64,000 nucleotides of DNA from Phycisphaerales bacterium (GCA_022839625.1 JALHJL010000002.1:1-64000), one strand, 5' to 3'. Positions 43,210 to 51,984 are shown, counted from the first letter of the stretch. Numbers and translations are program-made. The notes: generated from the sequence alone by a model not told the origin.

Positions 43210-44442
43210 TCATCGCTCTCCCTTCACGTCAGGCTGTCCGGTCGCGGGCTGGCTCACCGGCATCGCAGCGGGCCTGCTCGTGGCAGGACCCGGCTGCCCT
43301 AGGGGCGCCGCCGCGACGCGCATCTCGCTTACCGGCACCACGACGCTCGGCACCGTCGGGCAGTCCGTGCCAAAGGTGATCCTGTCGCCCGCCGAAACGT
43401 GGCTGCCGGCGGGTGCCTCCAGTGTGATCGAATAGACCATGCCGGGCTGCGTTTCCTGCAGCGTCACCTTCAGGGCCGGATTGCTGACGGTCAGGTCGCT
43501 GATCTTGAACGGTACTTTCGTGTTGTTGCGCACCGAGAGCTGACGGGTCGTGACCGCGGAGCGGTTCGCCGGCAACATGATGCTGCTGGGGGACACTTCG
43601 ACATCGGGCACGACAAAAGCCAAGACGGGGATCGACAGCTTCGGCGCCTCGGCCACGCCGGTGGCAAGCTCGATGGCACCATTGTTGTTGCCGGACTTCA
43701 GCGCCGCCACAATGGTGACGACTAACTCGAACTTCTTGCCCGGTTCGAGGGTCTTCGTCTCCGCCTGGAACAACGGGCTCGTGCTCCGCACCTCGGCCAG
43801 TTCTGCCCGGGCCTCCACGTTGCTGGTAATCGTCACCTTCTGGGTCAGTCCCTCGGCCCGAGCGGCCTCCGCGGTTAGTCGACCAAAATTGACCGCCCGG
43901 GGTTCGAAGGCCACGGCCTCCCAGAGTTCACCCTGCATAGTCAGCGTAACCGTCGCCTGCGGCGCGGGAGCATTGGTGTACACTGTTACGGTCTTACTCA
44001 TGCGACCACTTCGCCCTTTGGTGAACATCTTCAGGGGCACCTTGCCGGACTGGCCGGGCTGAACGATCCGGTCATACTGACCGGCGACCGTGCAGCCTCA
44101 GCCGGCCTTTACTTGCAGAATCTCCAACGGTCCGGTGCCCGTATTCGTGAACTCGAAATCGTGCGTGACATCCGTCCCGGACTGCACGCGTCCGAAGTCG
44201 TACGTCGGTTCCTTGAAAGCGATGCCGGGCGCCTCGCCGGGCTTCAGTACCACCGTTGGCTGCGGCACCTGAGGTTGCCCCGGCTTGACCGCTTGCGAGG
44301 CTGGGGGCTGCGGCTGCACCGCCGGGGCGGGTTGCGCGGGCGGGTCACTATCCTGGGCGATTGCGCGCGGCGGCTGCGCTAACAGGACCGCCACGAAGAC
44401 CACCGCAAGTGGCAAATGTATCGGCAACCGCAGCCATGTCAT
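43210..44442 (-). CDS. Secreted DUF1573 protein with in-frame TGA, probable selenoprotein
   Basis: One continuous frame, interrupted only by TGA at 44098-44100. Codons 1-114 give a signal peptide (LPLAVVFVAVLLAQPPRAIAQ), a Pro-rich linker and the start of a DUF1573 domain (YDFGRVQSGTDVTHDFEFTNTGTGPLEILQVKAG). After TGA (codon 115) the frame continues GCTVAGQYDRIVQPGQSGK...SKTVTVYTNAP to the stop at 43210. DUF1573 proteins have CGCT here, so the TGA replaces the first Cys of C-G-C (giving U-G-C). A two-tier hairpin follows at once (44057-44097) with the geometry of bacterial SECIS elements. With readthrough the protein is 410 aa. AGGAG lies 9 nt before the ATG. The alternative is a nonsense mutation that split the gene; the intact frame on both sides and the hairpin argue against it. 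Confidence 0.75.
44057..44097 (-). promoter_or_regulatory. Candidate bacterial SECIS element
   Basis: On the minus strand, directly after TGA: lower stem GGCTG (44097-44093) with CAGCC (44061-44057), an internal loop, an upper stem CCGGTCA (44084-44078) with TGACCGG (44074-44068), and apical loop GTA (44077-44075). The loop begins with G and lies 20 nt from the TGA, within the range accepted for bacterial SECIS elements (a G in the first two loop bases, about 16-37 nt from UGA). Confidence 0.7.
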
Positions 44443-44666
44443 CTGTATCTGCTCCTGCGAATCAGCAGGCCGCTTATCCTGCCTCGCCCGTCGTGCTGTG
44501 CCGGTTCAGTCCGATGCGCGGTCGGTCGAGCGGTCCTTTCGAAAGGGCTGCCCACCACGTAGCCGCCGTGCGACCATGTCGATCTTTTAGTCCCCAATCC
44601 CTCGCGGGGGGAGAATCCGCGCGACACTGCGGCCGGCGAAAGCTGCTCGTGCACGCGGTTCATTCT

Positions 44667-45065
44667 TCAGCTTCTCTCCGCTTCCGCCAACACGGGCTTG
44701 CGGCGGCCATTTCCATTGGCACACCGGCCGCAGCGGTGCGAGTGCTCATGCACAGCTTGCAGCGCCTTCAAGTCCGCCGCCGCCTGGGGCAATTCGCTCG
44801 CCGCCTCCGCGAGCCACTCCAGGATTCGCCCATGAGTCACGCCGCCTGGCTGGGCCAGCGAGTAGTACATCCACACGCCGTTACGGCGGTCGTTGACCAG
44901 CCCGACATGCCGCAAGTAGGCCAGGTGCCGCGAGGCCTTAGATTGCCCAATGTCGAGCACGGTCATGATGTCGCAAACGCATAACTCGCCCTGGACCAGC
45001 AGGTTCAGGATCCGGAGGCGGGTCTCGTCCGCGAGGGCTTTGAAGAGTTCGGCGCTGTTGCGCAT
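44667..45065 (-). CDS. ArsR/SmtB-family metalloregulatory repressor
   Basis: The 132-aa winged-helix protein has the ArsR core FKALADETRLRILNLLVQGELCVCDIMTVLDIGQSKASRHLAYLRHVGLV. ELCVCD (C29, C31) is the arsenite-sensing motif of type-1 ArsR proteins. The C-terminal HEHSHRCGRC (H106-C115) adds a second possible metal site. It is the first gene of the operon and probably represses it together with itself. The ATG at 45065 is chosen; upstream sequence carries the promoter and operator. Arsenite response is a family-based prediction; other thiophilic inducers are possible. Confidence 0.92.
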   Translation of the reverse strand: MRNSAELFKALADETRLRILNLLVQGELCVCDIMTVLDIGQSKASRHLAYLRHVGLVNDRRNGVWMYYSLAQPGGVTHGRILEWLAEAASELPQAAADLKALQAVHEHSHRCGRCANGNGRRKPVLAEAERS

Positions 45066-45092
45066 GCAAGCGGCTCCGTGCCTCGTACCCGT

Positions 45093-45112
45093 ATATTCGG
45101 ATAAACGGATAT
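45093..45112. promoter_or_regulatory. ArsR-type operator
   Basis: ATATTCGGATAAACGGATAT: an imperfect palindrome (14 of 20 positions agree with the reverse complement), AT-rich in a very GC-rich region. It touches the -10 box and covers the expected start site of the arsR promoter. Confidence 0.7.
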
Positions 45113-45139
45113 TATGCCTGAACCGGCCCGCCCCGTCAA
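45111..45139 (-). promoter_or_regulatory. sigma70 promoter of the arsR-DUF1573-ABC operon
   Basis: On the minus strand: TTGACG (45139-45134), a 17-bp spacer and CATAAT (45116-45111), each one base from consensus. The predicted start is near 45104, inside the palindromic operator: a classic repressor arrangement. No other promoter was seen within the operon. Confidence 0.8.
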
Positions 45140-45231
45140 GCACAAATCTGCCCGGCCACACCCGCCGATCCCCTTCGCCGCCCGCGACCCGCGGCTTGAC
45201 GCCGACCGACGCCCCCGGCAAGCTGCCCGGT

Positions 45232-46089
45232 ATGCCGGCACTTACCCGTCCCGCACCGGCCAAGATCAACCTGACGCTCCGCGTCGCCGGGCGGCGCCAG
45301 GACGGCTTTCACGAGTTGGAATCGCTCGTGGCCCAGGTCAACCTGTGCGACACGGTGACGGCGACGGCGGTGGAGGACGGCTGCTACGCCTTGGACTGTG
45401 ACGACCCGGCCCTGCCGCGCGACGGTTCCAATCTCGTGCTACAAGCCGCCAAGGCACTCAATCATGACGCCGGGACCAATCACGGCACGCACATCACGCT
45501 CCAGAAGCGCATCGCCGTCGGGGCGGGCCTGGGCGGCGGCAGCTCAGACGCAGCGACGACGCTTCTGCTCCTTAACGACTTGTGGAACACAGGCCGCAAT
45601 CCGAACGCCCTCGCTGTGCTCGGCGCCACGCTCGGGTCGGATGTGCCGCTCTTCTTCAGCAGCCCGCTGTGCGTTCTGCGCGGCCGTGGCGAACACGTCG
45701 AGCCGCTGGGGGCACCGCCACCACTCTGGGCGGCCCTGATCCTGCCCGAGCTGCATTGCTCTACGGCGGCGGTGTACGCCGCCTGGGCCCCCACGGAAAG
45801 CACGACGATGCGTCCGAGTTTGACCGAAGTCCTCGATGCGCGCGGCTCCGCGGCCGACCTTATGCCCCTCCTGTTCAACGACCTGGAAACGGCCGCGTTT
45901 CGAGTCGTGCCGCAGCTCGGCGAGCTGGCGGCCCGCGTCGCGGCGGCGACGGGCGAGTCCGTGCGTCTCACGGGATCGGGAGCCGCGTTGTTCTGCTTGT
46001 TCGACGACGCACAACAGGCGGCGCGTTTCGCCCTGGTCATCGGCAGCGAGGTGGGCGTCCGGGTCGACGTGGTGGCTTTGCGCCGCTAG
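45232..46089 (+). CDS. ispE: 4-diphosphocytidyl-2-C-methyl-D-erythritol kinase
   Basis: The 285-aa GHMP kinase belongs to the MEP isoprenoid pathway. Motifs are PAKINLTLRVAGRRQDGFHELESL (substrate binding), IAVGAGLGGGSSDAATTLLLLN (ATP loop), LGSDVPLFF and VRLTGSGAALFCLF. The start is ATG 45232. It is divergent from arsR, so its own promoter must overlap or lie next to the arsR control region. Confidence 0.94.
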   Translation: MPALTRPAPAKINLTLRVAGRRQDGFHELESLVAQVNLCDTVTATAVEDGCYALDCDDPALPRDGSNLVLQAAKALNHDAGTNHGTHITLQKRIAVGAGLGGGSSDAATTLLLLNDLWNTGRNPNALAVLGATLGSDVPLFFSSPLCVLRGRGEHVEPLGAPPPLWAALILPELHCSTAAVYAAWAPTESTTMRPSLTEVLDARGSAADLMPLLFNDLETAAFRVVPQLGELAARVAAATGESVRLTGSGAALFCLFDDAQQAARFALVIGSEVGVRVDVVALRR

Positions 46090-46135
46090 GGCAGTCTTCA
46101 GGTTCTCGTACCAGGCGACCTTCCGGTCGGCCGTC

Positions 46136-46155
46136 GGCCGAGCAGAAGCTCGGCC
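46136..46155. terminator. Perfect hairpin between convergent genes
   Basis: GGCCGAGC-AGAA-GCTCGGCC: an 8-bp stem with a tetraloop, between ispE and the convergent FkbM gene. It probably ends both transcripts, though there is no T-run. Confidence 0.5.
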
Positions 46156-46197
46156 GGCACATGCGGATGCGAAGCGCTCGAACCGCCCGCCGGCGGG

Positions 46198-46932
46198 TCA
46201 GTGTCGCTCATTCCGGAAGAACACGCCGTCCACCTGGAGCAACTGCCCGCTGCGCGGGTCGGTAAAGCCCGGCTCCAGCGACATGAGCACCAACCCGCGG
46301 CTCGTCATCCACTCCAGCAACTCCCCGAACAGCGCTTGCCCTTCATACAACGGAACCAGCGACATCTCCAACTGCACGCCGGTGATGGCGCTCATTGCCT
46401 GTTCCGCTCCGGCCAGCACTTCCCGCTCCCCCCCCTGCACGTCGACTTTCAGGAACACCCTCGCCGCAGCCCGGCGGTATTCCGCGAAAACGGTGTCGAG
46501 CCGGCGCACCCTGACCTCTTCGACCCCAACGTACGCGGAATGCGGCGCCGCCTTCACATGCGCCGCCAACATGCCCCGCAGCGAGCTGCTATGCGCGTTC
46601 GCCGCAACGTTCAACGACGCCTGTCCATCGCGATCGCCCAACGCCATGTTCACGGCTTCCCACAGCGGATCGGCCGCGCAGTGGCGGCACAGCTCGGCAT
46701 ACGAGGAGGCCAGCGGCTCAAACGACACGACGTGCCCGGCGTACCCGTGGCGGCGCAGCCTCGTGACGTACTCCCCCGTATCGGCCCCGACGTCCAGAAT
46801 CAGGTCGACGCCGTGGTGCCGCAGCAGCTTCAACCGCCGGCGCAGGGCGTCGGACGGGTACTCGACGAGGTCGTACCCGCGGTGCCGCGCGAGCCGCCGA
46901 GCCAGCAGCCGAACTGGTCTCCGCCAACTCAA
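46198..46932 (-). CDS. FkbM-family methyltransferase
   Basis: The product is about 244 aa. Its motifs are LILDVGADTGEYVTRLRRHGYAGHVVSFEPLASSY (SAM binding), SSLRG, VRRLDTVF and VFLKVDVQGGEREVLAGAE, all characteristic of the FkbM/Methyltransf_21 family. Members often O-methylate sugars. The best start is TTG 46932, overlapping the glycosyltransferase stop as TTGA. The pairing suggests methylation of a glycan built by the neighbour. Confidence 0.87.
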   Translation of the reverse strand: MSWRRPVRLLARRLARHRGYDLVEYPSDALRRRLKLLRHHGVDLILDVGADTGEYVTRLRRHGYAGHVVSFEPLASSYAELCRHCAADPLWEAVNMALGDRDGQASLNVAANAHSSSLRGMLAAHVKAAPHSAYVGVEEVRVRRLDTVFAEYRRAAARVFLKVDVQGGEREVLAGAEQAMSAITGVQLEMSLVPLYEGQALFGELLEWMTSRGLVLMSLEPGFTDPRSGQLLQVDGVFFRNERH

Positions 46933-48209
46933 GCCGGTGCCCCCACCCGTGCCGCAATAGCGTCGGATTCCTGCCGCAGGTACGTGAATACGCGGTCGAT
47001 GATCGAGCCCCGCCGGAACCACTGCTCGCTCGCCCGCCGGGCTTCGTCGCTCAGCTTCCGTCGGGTGTCGCCATCGTTCGCCAGTTGCCGCATCGCCGCA
47101 GCCAGGGCCTCCGGCTGCGAACGGTCATACAGCAGGCCGCCGCCTTCGTTGGCCACGACCTCAGCAAAGCCGGCGTACACCTGCGGCGGCGCGTGTCGCG
47201 GCACGATGACGGGCCGGGCGCGGCACATGGCCTCCTGAAGAGTGTTCGGAAACGTGTCGTAGAAGCTGGTTGAGATCACGCAGTCGGCCGCCGCGTACCA
47301 GGGCTCCATGTCCGGCTGCGGCCCGACGAACTGCACGCGCGGCGCCACGCCCAACTCTTCGGCAAGCTGCGTCAGGGCGGGCTGCTGCGGGCCGTCCCCG
47401 ACAACTACCAGGCGCGCGCCGTCGCCAACGACCGGCAGCGCGCGGACCGCCGCGTCGAACGCCTTGTTCAGATCGCAGCGCCCGGCAACCAGGAACACGA
47501 CGGCGTCGTCCGGCACGCCGAGACGGCGACGCTGCATCGTGCGCAGCTCTGGCGAAGTCTCGCGCGGCTCGCAGCTCTCCGGACGGACCTCGACCCGCTC
47601 GCGCGCCGCCGGGTGAAACTCCAGGATTTCCCGCCGCGCCGCCTCGGTCGGCACAAAGGTCAAGTCGGCCAGGGCGAACGCCAGGTGCTCGGCACGTTCG
47701 ACGCCGGCAAAGTCGAGCCGCCCCCACACGGAAGCCGGCCTTCGCCGCGGCCACGTGAACGGCAGGCAGTTATACAGAATGCACGGCAAGCGGTAGAAGA
47801 CCGGCAAGCCAGGCCACGCCTGTCGGGCCGCGATGACCCAGAACGGGCTCAGGCCCAGGAACGCGGCACGCGGTCGCGGCAGCCGGCGCAGTCCGCCCGC
47901 GAGCTGCCGGCTCGTGCGCCAGCTTTGAACCCGCCAAAGCAGCGGCTCGCGCCCGACGCGCACGTTGAAGTGCGACACATCCGGCCTCATGCCCCCCGCC
48001 GCCTCGGCACGCGCGGTCGCCCCCAGCAGCAGCGTGCTTACGCCCCGCCGGCGGCCGGCGGCAATCACTCGGTGGGCCGACGTCAGCGCACCGCCCCAAC
48101 CGCGCACGCTGGAGTAGCAGCCGAGGTACAAGTCGCGCGGCGTAAGCTCGATGACGTGTCGCACGAGGTCATACCATCCGTCGCGGACCGGCGGGCCGCT
48201 GCCAGTCAT
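46929..48209 (-). CDS. Group 1 (GT4-like) glycosyltransferase
   Basis: The 426-aa protein has a GT-B fold. The C-terminal half has VVFLVAGRCDLNKAFDAAVRAL, LVVVGDGPQQPALTQLAEELGVAPRVQFVGPQPDMEPWYAAADCVISTSFYDTFPNTLQEAMCRARPVIVP, the donor-nucleotide region of GT4 enzymes with the E-x7-E type motif. The start is ATG 48209. It is coupled to the FkbM methyltransferase. The acceptor is unknown; a cell-surface glycan is likely. Confidence 0.88.
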   Translation of the reverse strand: MTGSGPPVRDGWYDLVRHVIELTPRDLYLGCYSSVRGWGGALTSAHRVIAAGRRRGVSTLLLGATARAEAAGGMRPDVSHFNVRVGREPLLWRVQSWRTSRQLAGGLRRLPRPRAAFLGLSPFWVIAARQAWPGLPVFYRLPCILYNCLPFTWPRRRPASVWGRLDFAGVERAEHLAFALADLTFVPTEAARREILEFHPAARERVEVRPESCEPRETSPELRTMQRRRLGVPDDAVVFLVAGRCDLNKAFDAAVRALPVVGDGARLVVVGDGPQQPALTQLAEELGVAPRVQFVGPQPDMEPWYAAADCVISTSFYDTFPNTLQEAMCRARPVIVPRHAPPQVYAGFAEVVANEGGGLLYDRSQPEALAAAMRQLANDGDTRRKLSDEARRASEQWFRRGSIIDRVFTYLRQESDAIAARVGAPA

Positions 48210-48348
48210 ATCGGTTCGTTCGGCGAGGCAGCGCGTGGAGCGCTGCACGTCCGATAAACACGGTATGATCGCGGCCGGCAGCACCCGATTGAGCACGGAC
48301 TGCACCGGGGGCGTACAATGCGGCTTCTCCGCCCGATCCGAGAACTGC

Positions 48349-49722
48349 ATGGCCACACGAAGCCTGGTTCGGCCCCCTCCGCAGAACTCCGATGCCCCGG
48401 CCACCCCCACGCCCGCGGCGCCTCCACTCCCCCCTGCCATCATTCAGGCCAGCCTTCGTTACTCGATCAAGGATGCGGTCGCCTGGTCCGTGATGCAAGG
48501 GACCGGAACGTACTACATCACGCCGTTCATCATTTTCGGCGGCAAGGGGCTGCTCTACGTCGCCGCCATCACCGGAATCCCCGCCTTCGTGGGCGCGCTG
48601 GTGCAGTGGCTGGCGGCCAACGTCACGGACGCAGCCGGCCGCCGCACCGGCATTATCGCCGGCAGCGCGTTCTTCCAGGGCCTCGTCTGGATTCCGATGT
48701 GCGTGGCCATCTTTCTGCCCTTCGACCAACTGGGCTACTGGGTCATGCTGGCGGCCTACGGCCTGCACCTGGCGCTGGCCAACTTTGGCGGGCCCGCGTG
48801 GCAAAGCGTGATGGGCGACTTGGTACCGCCCGAGCGCCGCGGCCGGTACTTCGGTCTGCGCAACGCGCTTTCGGGCCTTGTCTTCGTGGCGACGTTCTTC
48901 GCGGCCGGCCACTGGCTCACGCTCTGTCACCGGCACGGCCCTCCGGACCTGCTGGGTCTTTCGGGACGCAACTTCGGCTTCCTTGTCCTGTTCGCGACCG
49001 CGGGTGCGGCGCGCCTGCTCTCCGCCTGGTATCTCACGCGCATCTACGAACCCCCCTACCGCGTCGCGCAGGCCGACCGTTTCACGCTCCTCGACTTCAT
49101 CCGCCGCGCGCCCCGCGCTCACTTCGGCCGCTTCGTCTTCTACTGCATGCTCGTCAACGTCGGCGTCGGCGCCGTCACGCCCTTTCTGCCCTGGTTCTGG
49201 CTCGATCAGCGCGGTTACTCGGCGGCGGCTTTCGCCACCGTGATGGCGGCCAACCTGCTCGCCGGCGTGCTGAGCCAACCGGCCTGGGGCCGCCTGGTCG
49301 ACCGTCTCGGCAGCAAACGCGTGCTGGGCATCGGCGGCCTTGGTCTGATCCTGTCCCCGCCGCTGCTGCTCATCTGCGACAGTTTCTGGGCGTTCGCGCT
49401 CATCATGGCCTACGACGGCATCGTGTACGCCGCGTTCACAAGCGCGATGGCAACCTACCTCTATGATGTCGTCACGCCGCCGAAACGAGTCCGGTGTGCG
49501 GCGTACAACAGCCTGTTCATCGGCGCAGGCACGCTCATCGGGAGTTTCGGCAGCGCCTTGCTGGGTCAATACGGACACCTTCCGCTGCACGTCGGCGGAG
49601 TCGTCGTCGCCGAGCCCTTTTCGCTGATGCTCTTGTGCTCGATGGCGGTTCGCCTGCTGGCCAACGCCGTGCTGCTCGGCTCGTTCTCAGAGTTTCGGCT
49701 GCGGACGCCGACGTTTCCGTGA
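48349..49722 (+). CDS. Major facilitator superfamily transporter
   Basis: The 457-aa protein has about 12 membrane helices and the MFS cytoplasmic loop motif twice (GDLVPPERRGRYFGLRNALSG and WGRLVDRLGSKRVLGIGGLGL). A ~35-residue Pro/Ala-rich N-terminus precedes helix 1. It is divergent from the glycosyltransferase; a possible -10 TACAAT lies at 48314-48319. The substrate is not predictable. Confidence 0.88.
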   Translation: MATRSLVRPPPQNSDAPATPTPAAPPLPPAIIQASLRYSIKDAVAWSVMQGTGTYYITPFIIFGGKGLLYVAAITGIPAFVGALVQWLAANVTDAAGRRTGIIAGSAFFQGLVWIPMCVAIFLPFDQLGYWVMLAAYGLHLALANFGGPAWQSVMGDLVPPERRGRYFGLRNALSGLVFVATFFAAGHWLTLCHRHGPPDLLGLSGRNFGFLVLFATAGAARLLSAWYLTRIYEPPYRVAQADRFTLLDFIRRAPRAHFGRFVFYCMLVNVGVGAVTPFLPWFWLDQRGYSAAAFATVMAANLLAGVLSQPAWGRLVDRLGSKRVLGIGGLGLILSPPLLLICDSFWAFALIMAYDGIVYAAFTSAMATYLYDVVTPPKRVRCAAYNSLFIGAGTLIGSFGSALLGQYGHLPLHVGGVVVAEPFSLMLLCSMAVRLLANAVLLGSFSEFRLRTPTFP

Positions 49723-49899
49723 GTGGGAAGCAACTCCGTGCGCGCTCCCGGACAGCGCGGTGCCGTTCGCAACAGGGAGGCCATGGTCGTTTAGGCTCGG
49801 CGCTTGCGGCCTTACTGCGAAACTCGCTATCGTTTGCGGCGTATACTTGCGCATTGACCAAGACCGTTCGGCCCTCAGACGACAGGCAAAGGAGAGACA

Positions 49900-50907
49900 A
49901 TGTACGCAGCACGACTAGCGTTGGCGGGTTTGATGGCGGTGATACTCCTCGCAGTCCCCGGCGTCGCCGCCGACCTTGGTGACGCGGCCCCGCCGCTCAA
50001 GGTTGAGAAATGGATCAAGGGTGGTCCCGTCGATCTGGAGAGCGGGAAGGGCAAGAACATCTACGTGGTGGAATTCTGGGCGACGTGGTGCGGGCCCTGC
50101 CGCGCCAGCATCCCGCGCATGTCCGAGCTGCAGAAGAAGTACAAGGACCAGGGGGTGATCGTGATCGGGGTAAGCATCGACGAGGACGAGAAACGCCAGA
50201 CGCGCGACCGAGTCGAATCGTTCGTCGCGGAGCTCAATGACGCGATGGGGTACGCAGTCGCGCTGGACGATACCGCGAAGACCACGGAAGACGCGTACAT
50301 GGACGGGTTCATGTTCGACGGCATCCCCACGGCGTTCGTCATCGACAAGGCCGGCAAGGTCGTCTGGGGCGGGCAGGCCGGGGACGCCGAAGGCGGCGGC
50401 GTGAGTTGGGCGGCGCTCGACAAAGCGCTCGAGGAGATCATCGCGGACAAGTACGACCTCGCGGCGGCCCAGAAGGCCGACAAGCAGCGCCGGGTGACGG
50501 TCGAGAAACAGCGCAAGGGACGCGAGCTGGCGGCCAAGTACTTCGAGCTGGTGACCGAAAACGAGAAACCCGAAGGCAGCCAGAAGCTGGGCAAGGAGGT
50601 CGTCGAGTTCTTCGACAAAGACGCGGTGATGCTGAATGATTTCGCCTGGAAGATTCTGACCGAAGAGGGACTCAAGTTCCGCGACCTGAAGTTCGCGCTC
50701 GAAGTGGCCAAGGCTGCCTACGACGCGTGCGAAGGCAAGAATGCTTACATCGTTGACACGTATGCGCGGGCGCTGTTCGACAACGGCAAGAAGAAAGAGG
50801 CGCTGGAGTACCAGAAGAAGGCCGTCGAGCTCGTCGGCGACAACGAGGCACTGCGCGCAGAGCTCGAGCAGGCCCTCAAGCAATACGAGGAAGCGCAGGA
50901 CAAGTAG
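49900..50907 (+). CDS. Secreted TlpA-like thioredoxin with helical C-terminus
   Basis: The 335-aa protein has a signal peptide (LALAGLMAVILLAVPGVAA), a redoxin domain with WATWCGPCRASIPRMSELQKKY (CGPC active site) and cis-Pro in GIPTAFVIDKAGKVV, then ~170 residues of charged helices ending in a TPR-like pair (YARALFDNGKKKEALEYQKKAVEL). AAAGGAG lies about 7 nt before the ATG. A periplasmic thiol-disulfide role is expected; the helical tail may bind a partner. Confidence 0.88.
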   Translation: MYAARLALAGLMAVILLAVPGVAADLGDAAPPLKVEKWIKGGPVDLESGKGKNIYVVEFWATWCGPCRASIPRMSELQKKYKDQGVIVIGVSIDEDEKRQTRDRVESFVAELNDAMGYAVALDDTAKTTEDAYMDGFMFDGIPTAFVIDKAGKVVWGGQAGDAEGGGVSWAALDKALEEIIADKYDLAAAQKADKQRRVTVEKQRKGRELAAKYFELVTENEKPEGSQKLGKEVVEFFDKDAVMLNDFAWKILTEEGLKFRDLKFALEVAKAAYDACEGKNAYIVDTYARALFDNGKKKEALEYQKKAVELVGDNEALRAELEQALKQYEEAQDK

Positions 50908-50925
50908 AGCCCGCGCGGCGCGGCC

Positions 50926-51834
50926 CTATCGAATCGAGTCGAAAAGCCCCCGCTCGCGCTCCGGCCGGGCGATCCGCCGCAGACGCGGGTACGCCGCCAT
51001 CAGCTCGGCCGGCGCCTCGACGGGCTGACCTTCGAGCATGGCCCGCAACTCGAGGGCGTTTACAGCGCCTTGGCCGCGATAGTGGTTGTTGGCGAACACG
51101 TACACGTTGTCGGCCTGGGCCGCCAGCGCATTCAGCCGCGCCACCCACTCGCGCAGCTCCTGCTCGTTGTAAAGGTAGTTGTAGCGCTCGTACGACGGCC
51201 GGTCGTCCGCGAACCAGTTCTTCGCGTTCCGCCCGTGCAGCCGCACGTACGCACCGCGGCCGAAGACGTGCTGCGTTGGTCCCAGGCAATCCCGCAATTG
51301 CGGCTGGTCAATGTTGCAGTAGCCGCCGCACGCATGCAGCGCCTCCAGCGCTTCCGGCTGCGCCCAGGAAGCGTGCCGCACCTCGATGAACCGGTCGAAC
51401 GCGTGGAAGCTGTCCGCCAACCGCCGCAGCCACTCCACCGCCTCCGGCCCGTAGCGGAATGACCACGGGAACTGGATGAGCAACGGCCCCAATAGCCCCG
51501 CCGCGCGAACGGGCTCGACGCCCTCGACGAAGGCCTGCACTTCCGAGGGCGCGGGAAACTCAGTCCGCTGGTGCGTAAAGACCTGCGTTAACTTGAACGC
51601 AAACCGGAAATCCGCCGGCACCAGCTTCGGCCAGGCGCCGGTCATGCGCGCCGCCGGGATGCGGTAGAAGCTCGAGTTGACCTCGGTGGCGTTGAAGTAC
51701 CGGGCCACCCACGCCAGCGGCTTGAAGCCCCGCGACCGCTGCTGCGGGTACACCATCCCATACCAGTCTTCATAGCTCCAGCCCGAAGGACCGATCCACA
51801 GCCTGCCGCGCCGCGACGTGCTCATACCGCCCAT
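50926..51834 (-). CDS. DUF72 family protein
   Basis: The 302-aa protein has LWIGPSGWSYEDWYG, VNSSFYRIP, FAFKLTQVFTHQR, LIQFPWSFRYG, FIEVRHASW and YVRLHGRNAKNWF...YLYNEQELREW, the conserved blocks of DUF72, a TIM-barrel-like family of unknown activity (YecE). It is convergent with the TlpA-like gene, 18 nt apart. Confidence 0.92.
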   Translation of the reverse strand: MGGMSTSRRGRLWIGPSGWSYEDWYGMVYPQQRSRGFKPLAWVARYFNATEVNSSFYRIPAARMTGAWPKLVPADFRFAFKLTQVFTHQRTEFPAPSEVQAFVEGVEPVRAAGLLGPLLIQFPWSFRYGPEAVEWLRRLADSFHAFDRFIEVRHASWAQPEALEALHACGGYCNIDQPQLRDCLGPTQHVFGRGAYVRLHGRNAKNWFADDRPSYERYNYLYNEQELREWVARLNALAAQADNVYVFANNHYRGQGAVNALELRAMLEGQPVEAPAELMAAYPRLRRIARPERERGLFDSIR

Positions 51835-51984
51835 TTATTCCCAAAGCCGCTCGGCGGCAAGCTCTTTCAGCGACCCCGACCCCCGTGTTCGCCTGACCAC
51901 GCGCGGTCCTGTAGGATGTTCAACCGCCGCACCGGCGTCGGTGGACTGACGCGGGTCGGCGTTCGAGGCTTGAGGAGACCTGAA

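Noticed and set aside
43210..44040. A separate 276-residue gene starting at ATG 44040
   Set aside because: It would begin in the middle of the DUF1573 domain and lacks a signal peptide; the sequence between the TGA and this ATG continues the conserved domain in frame.
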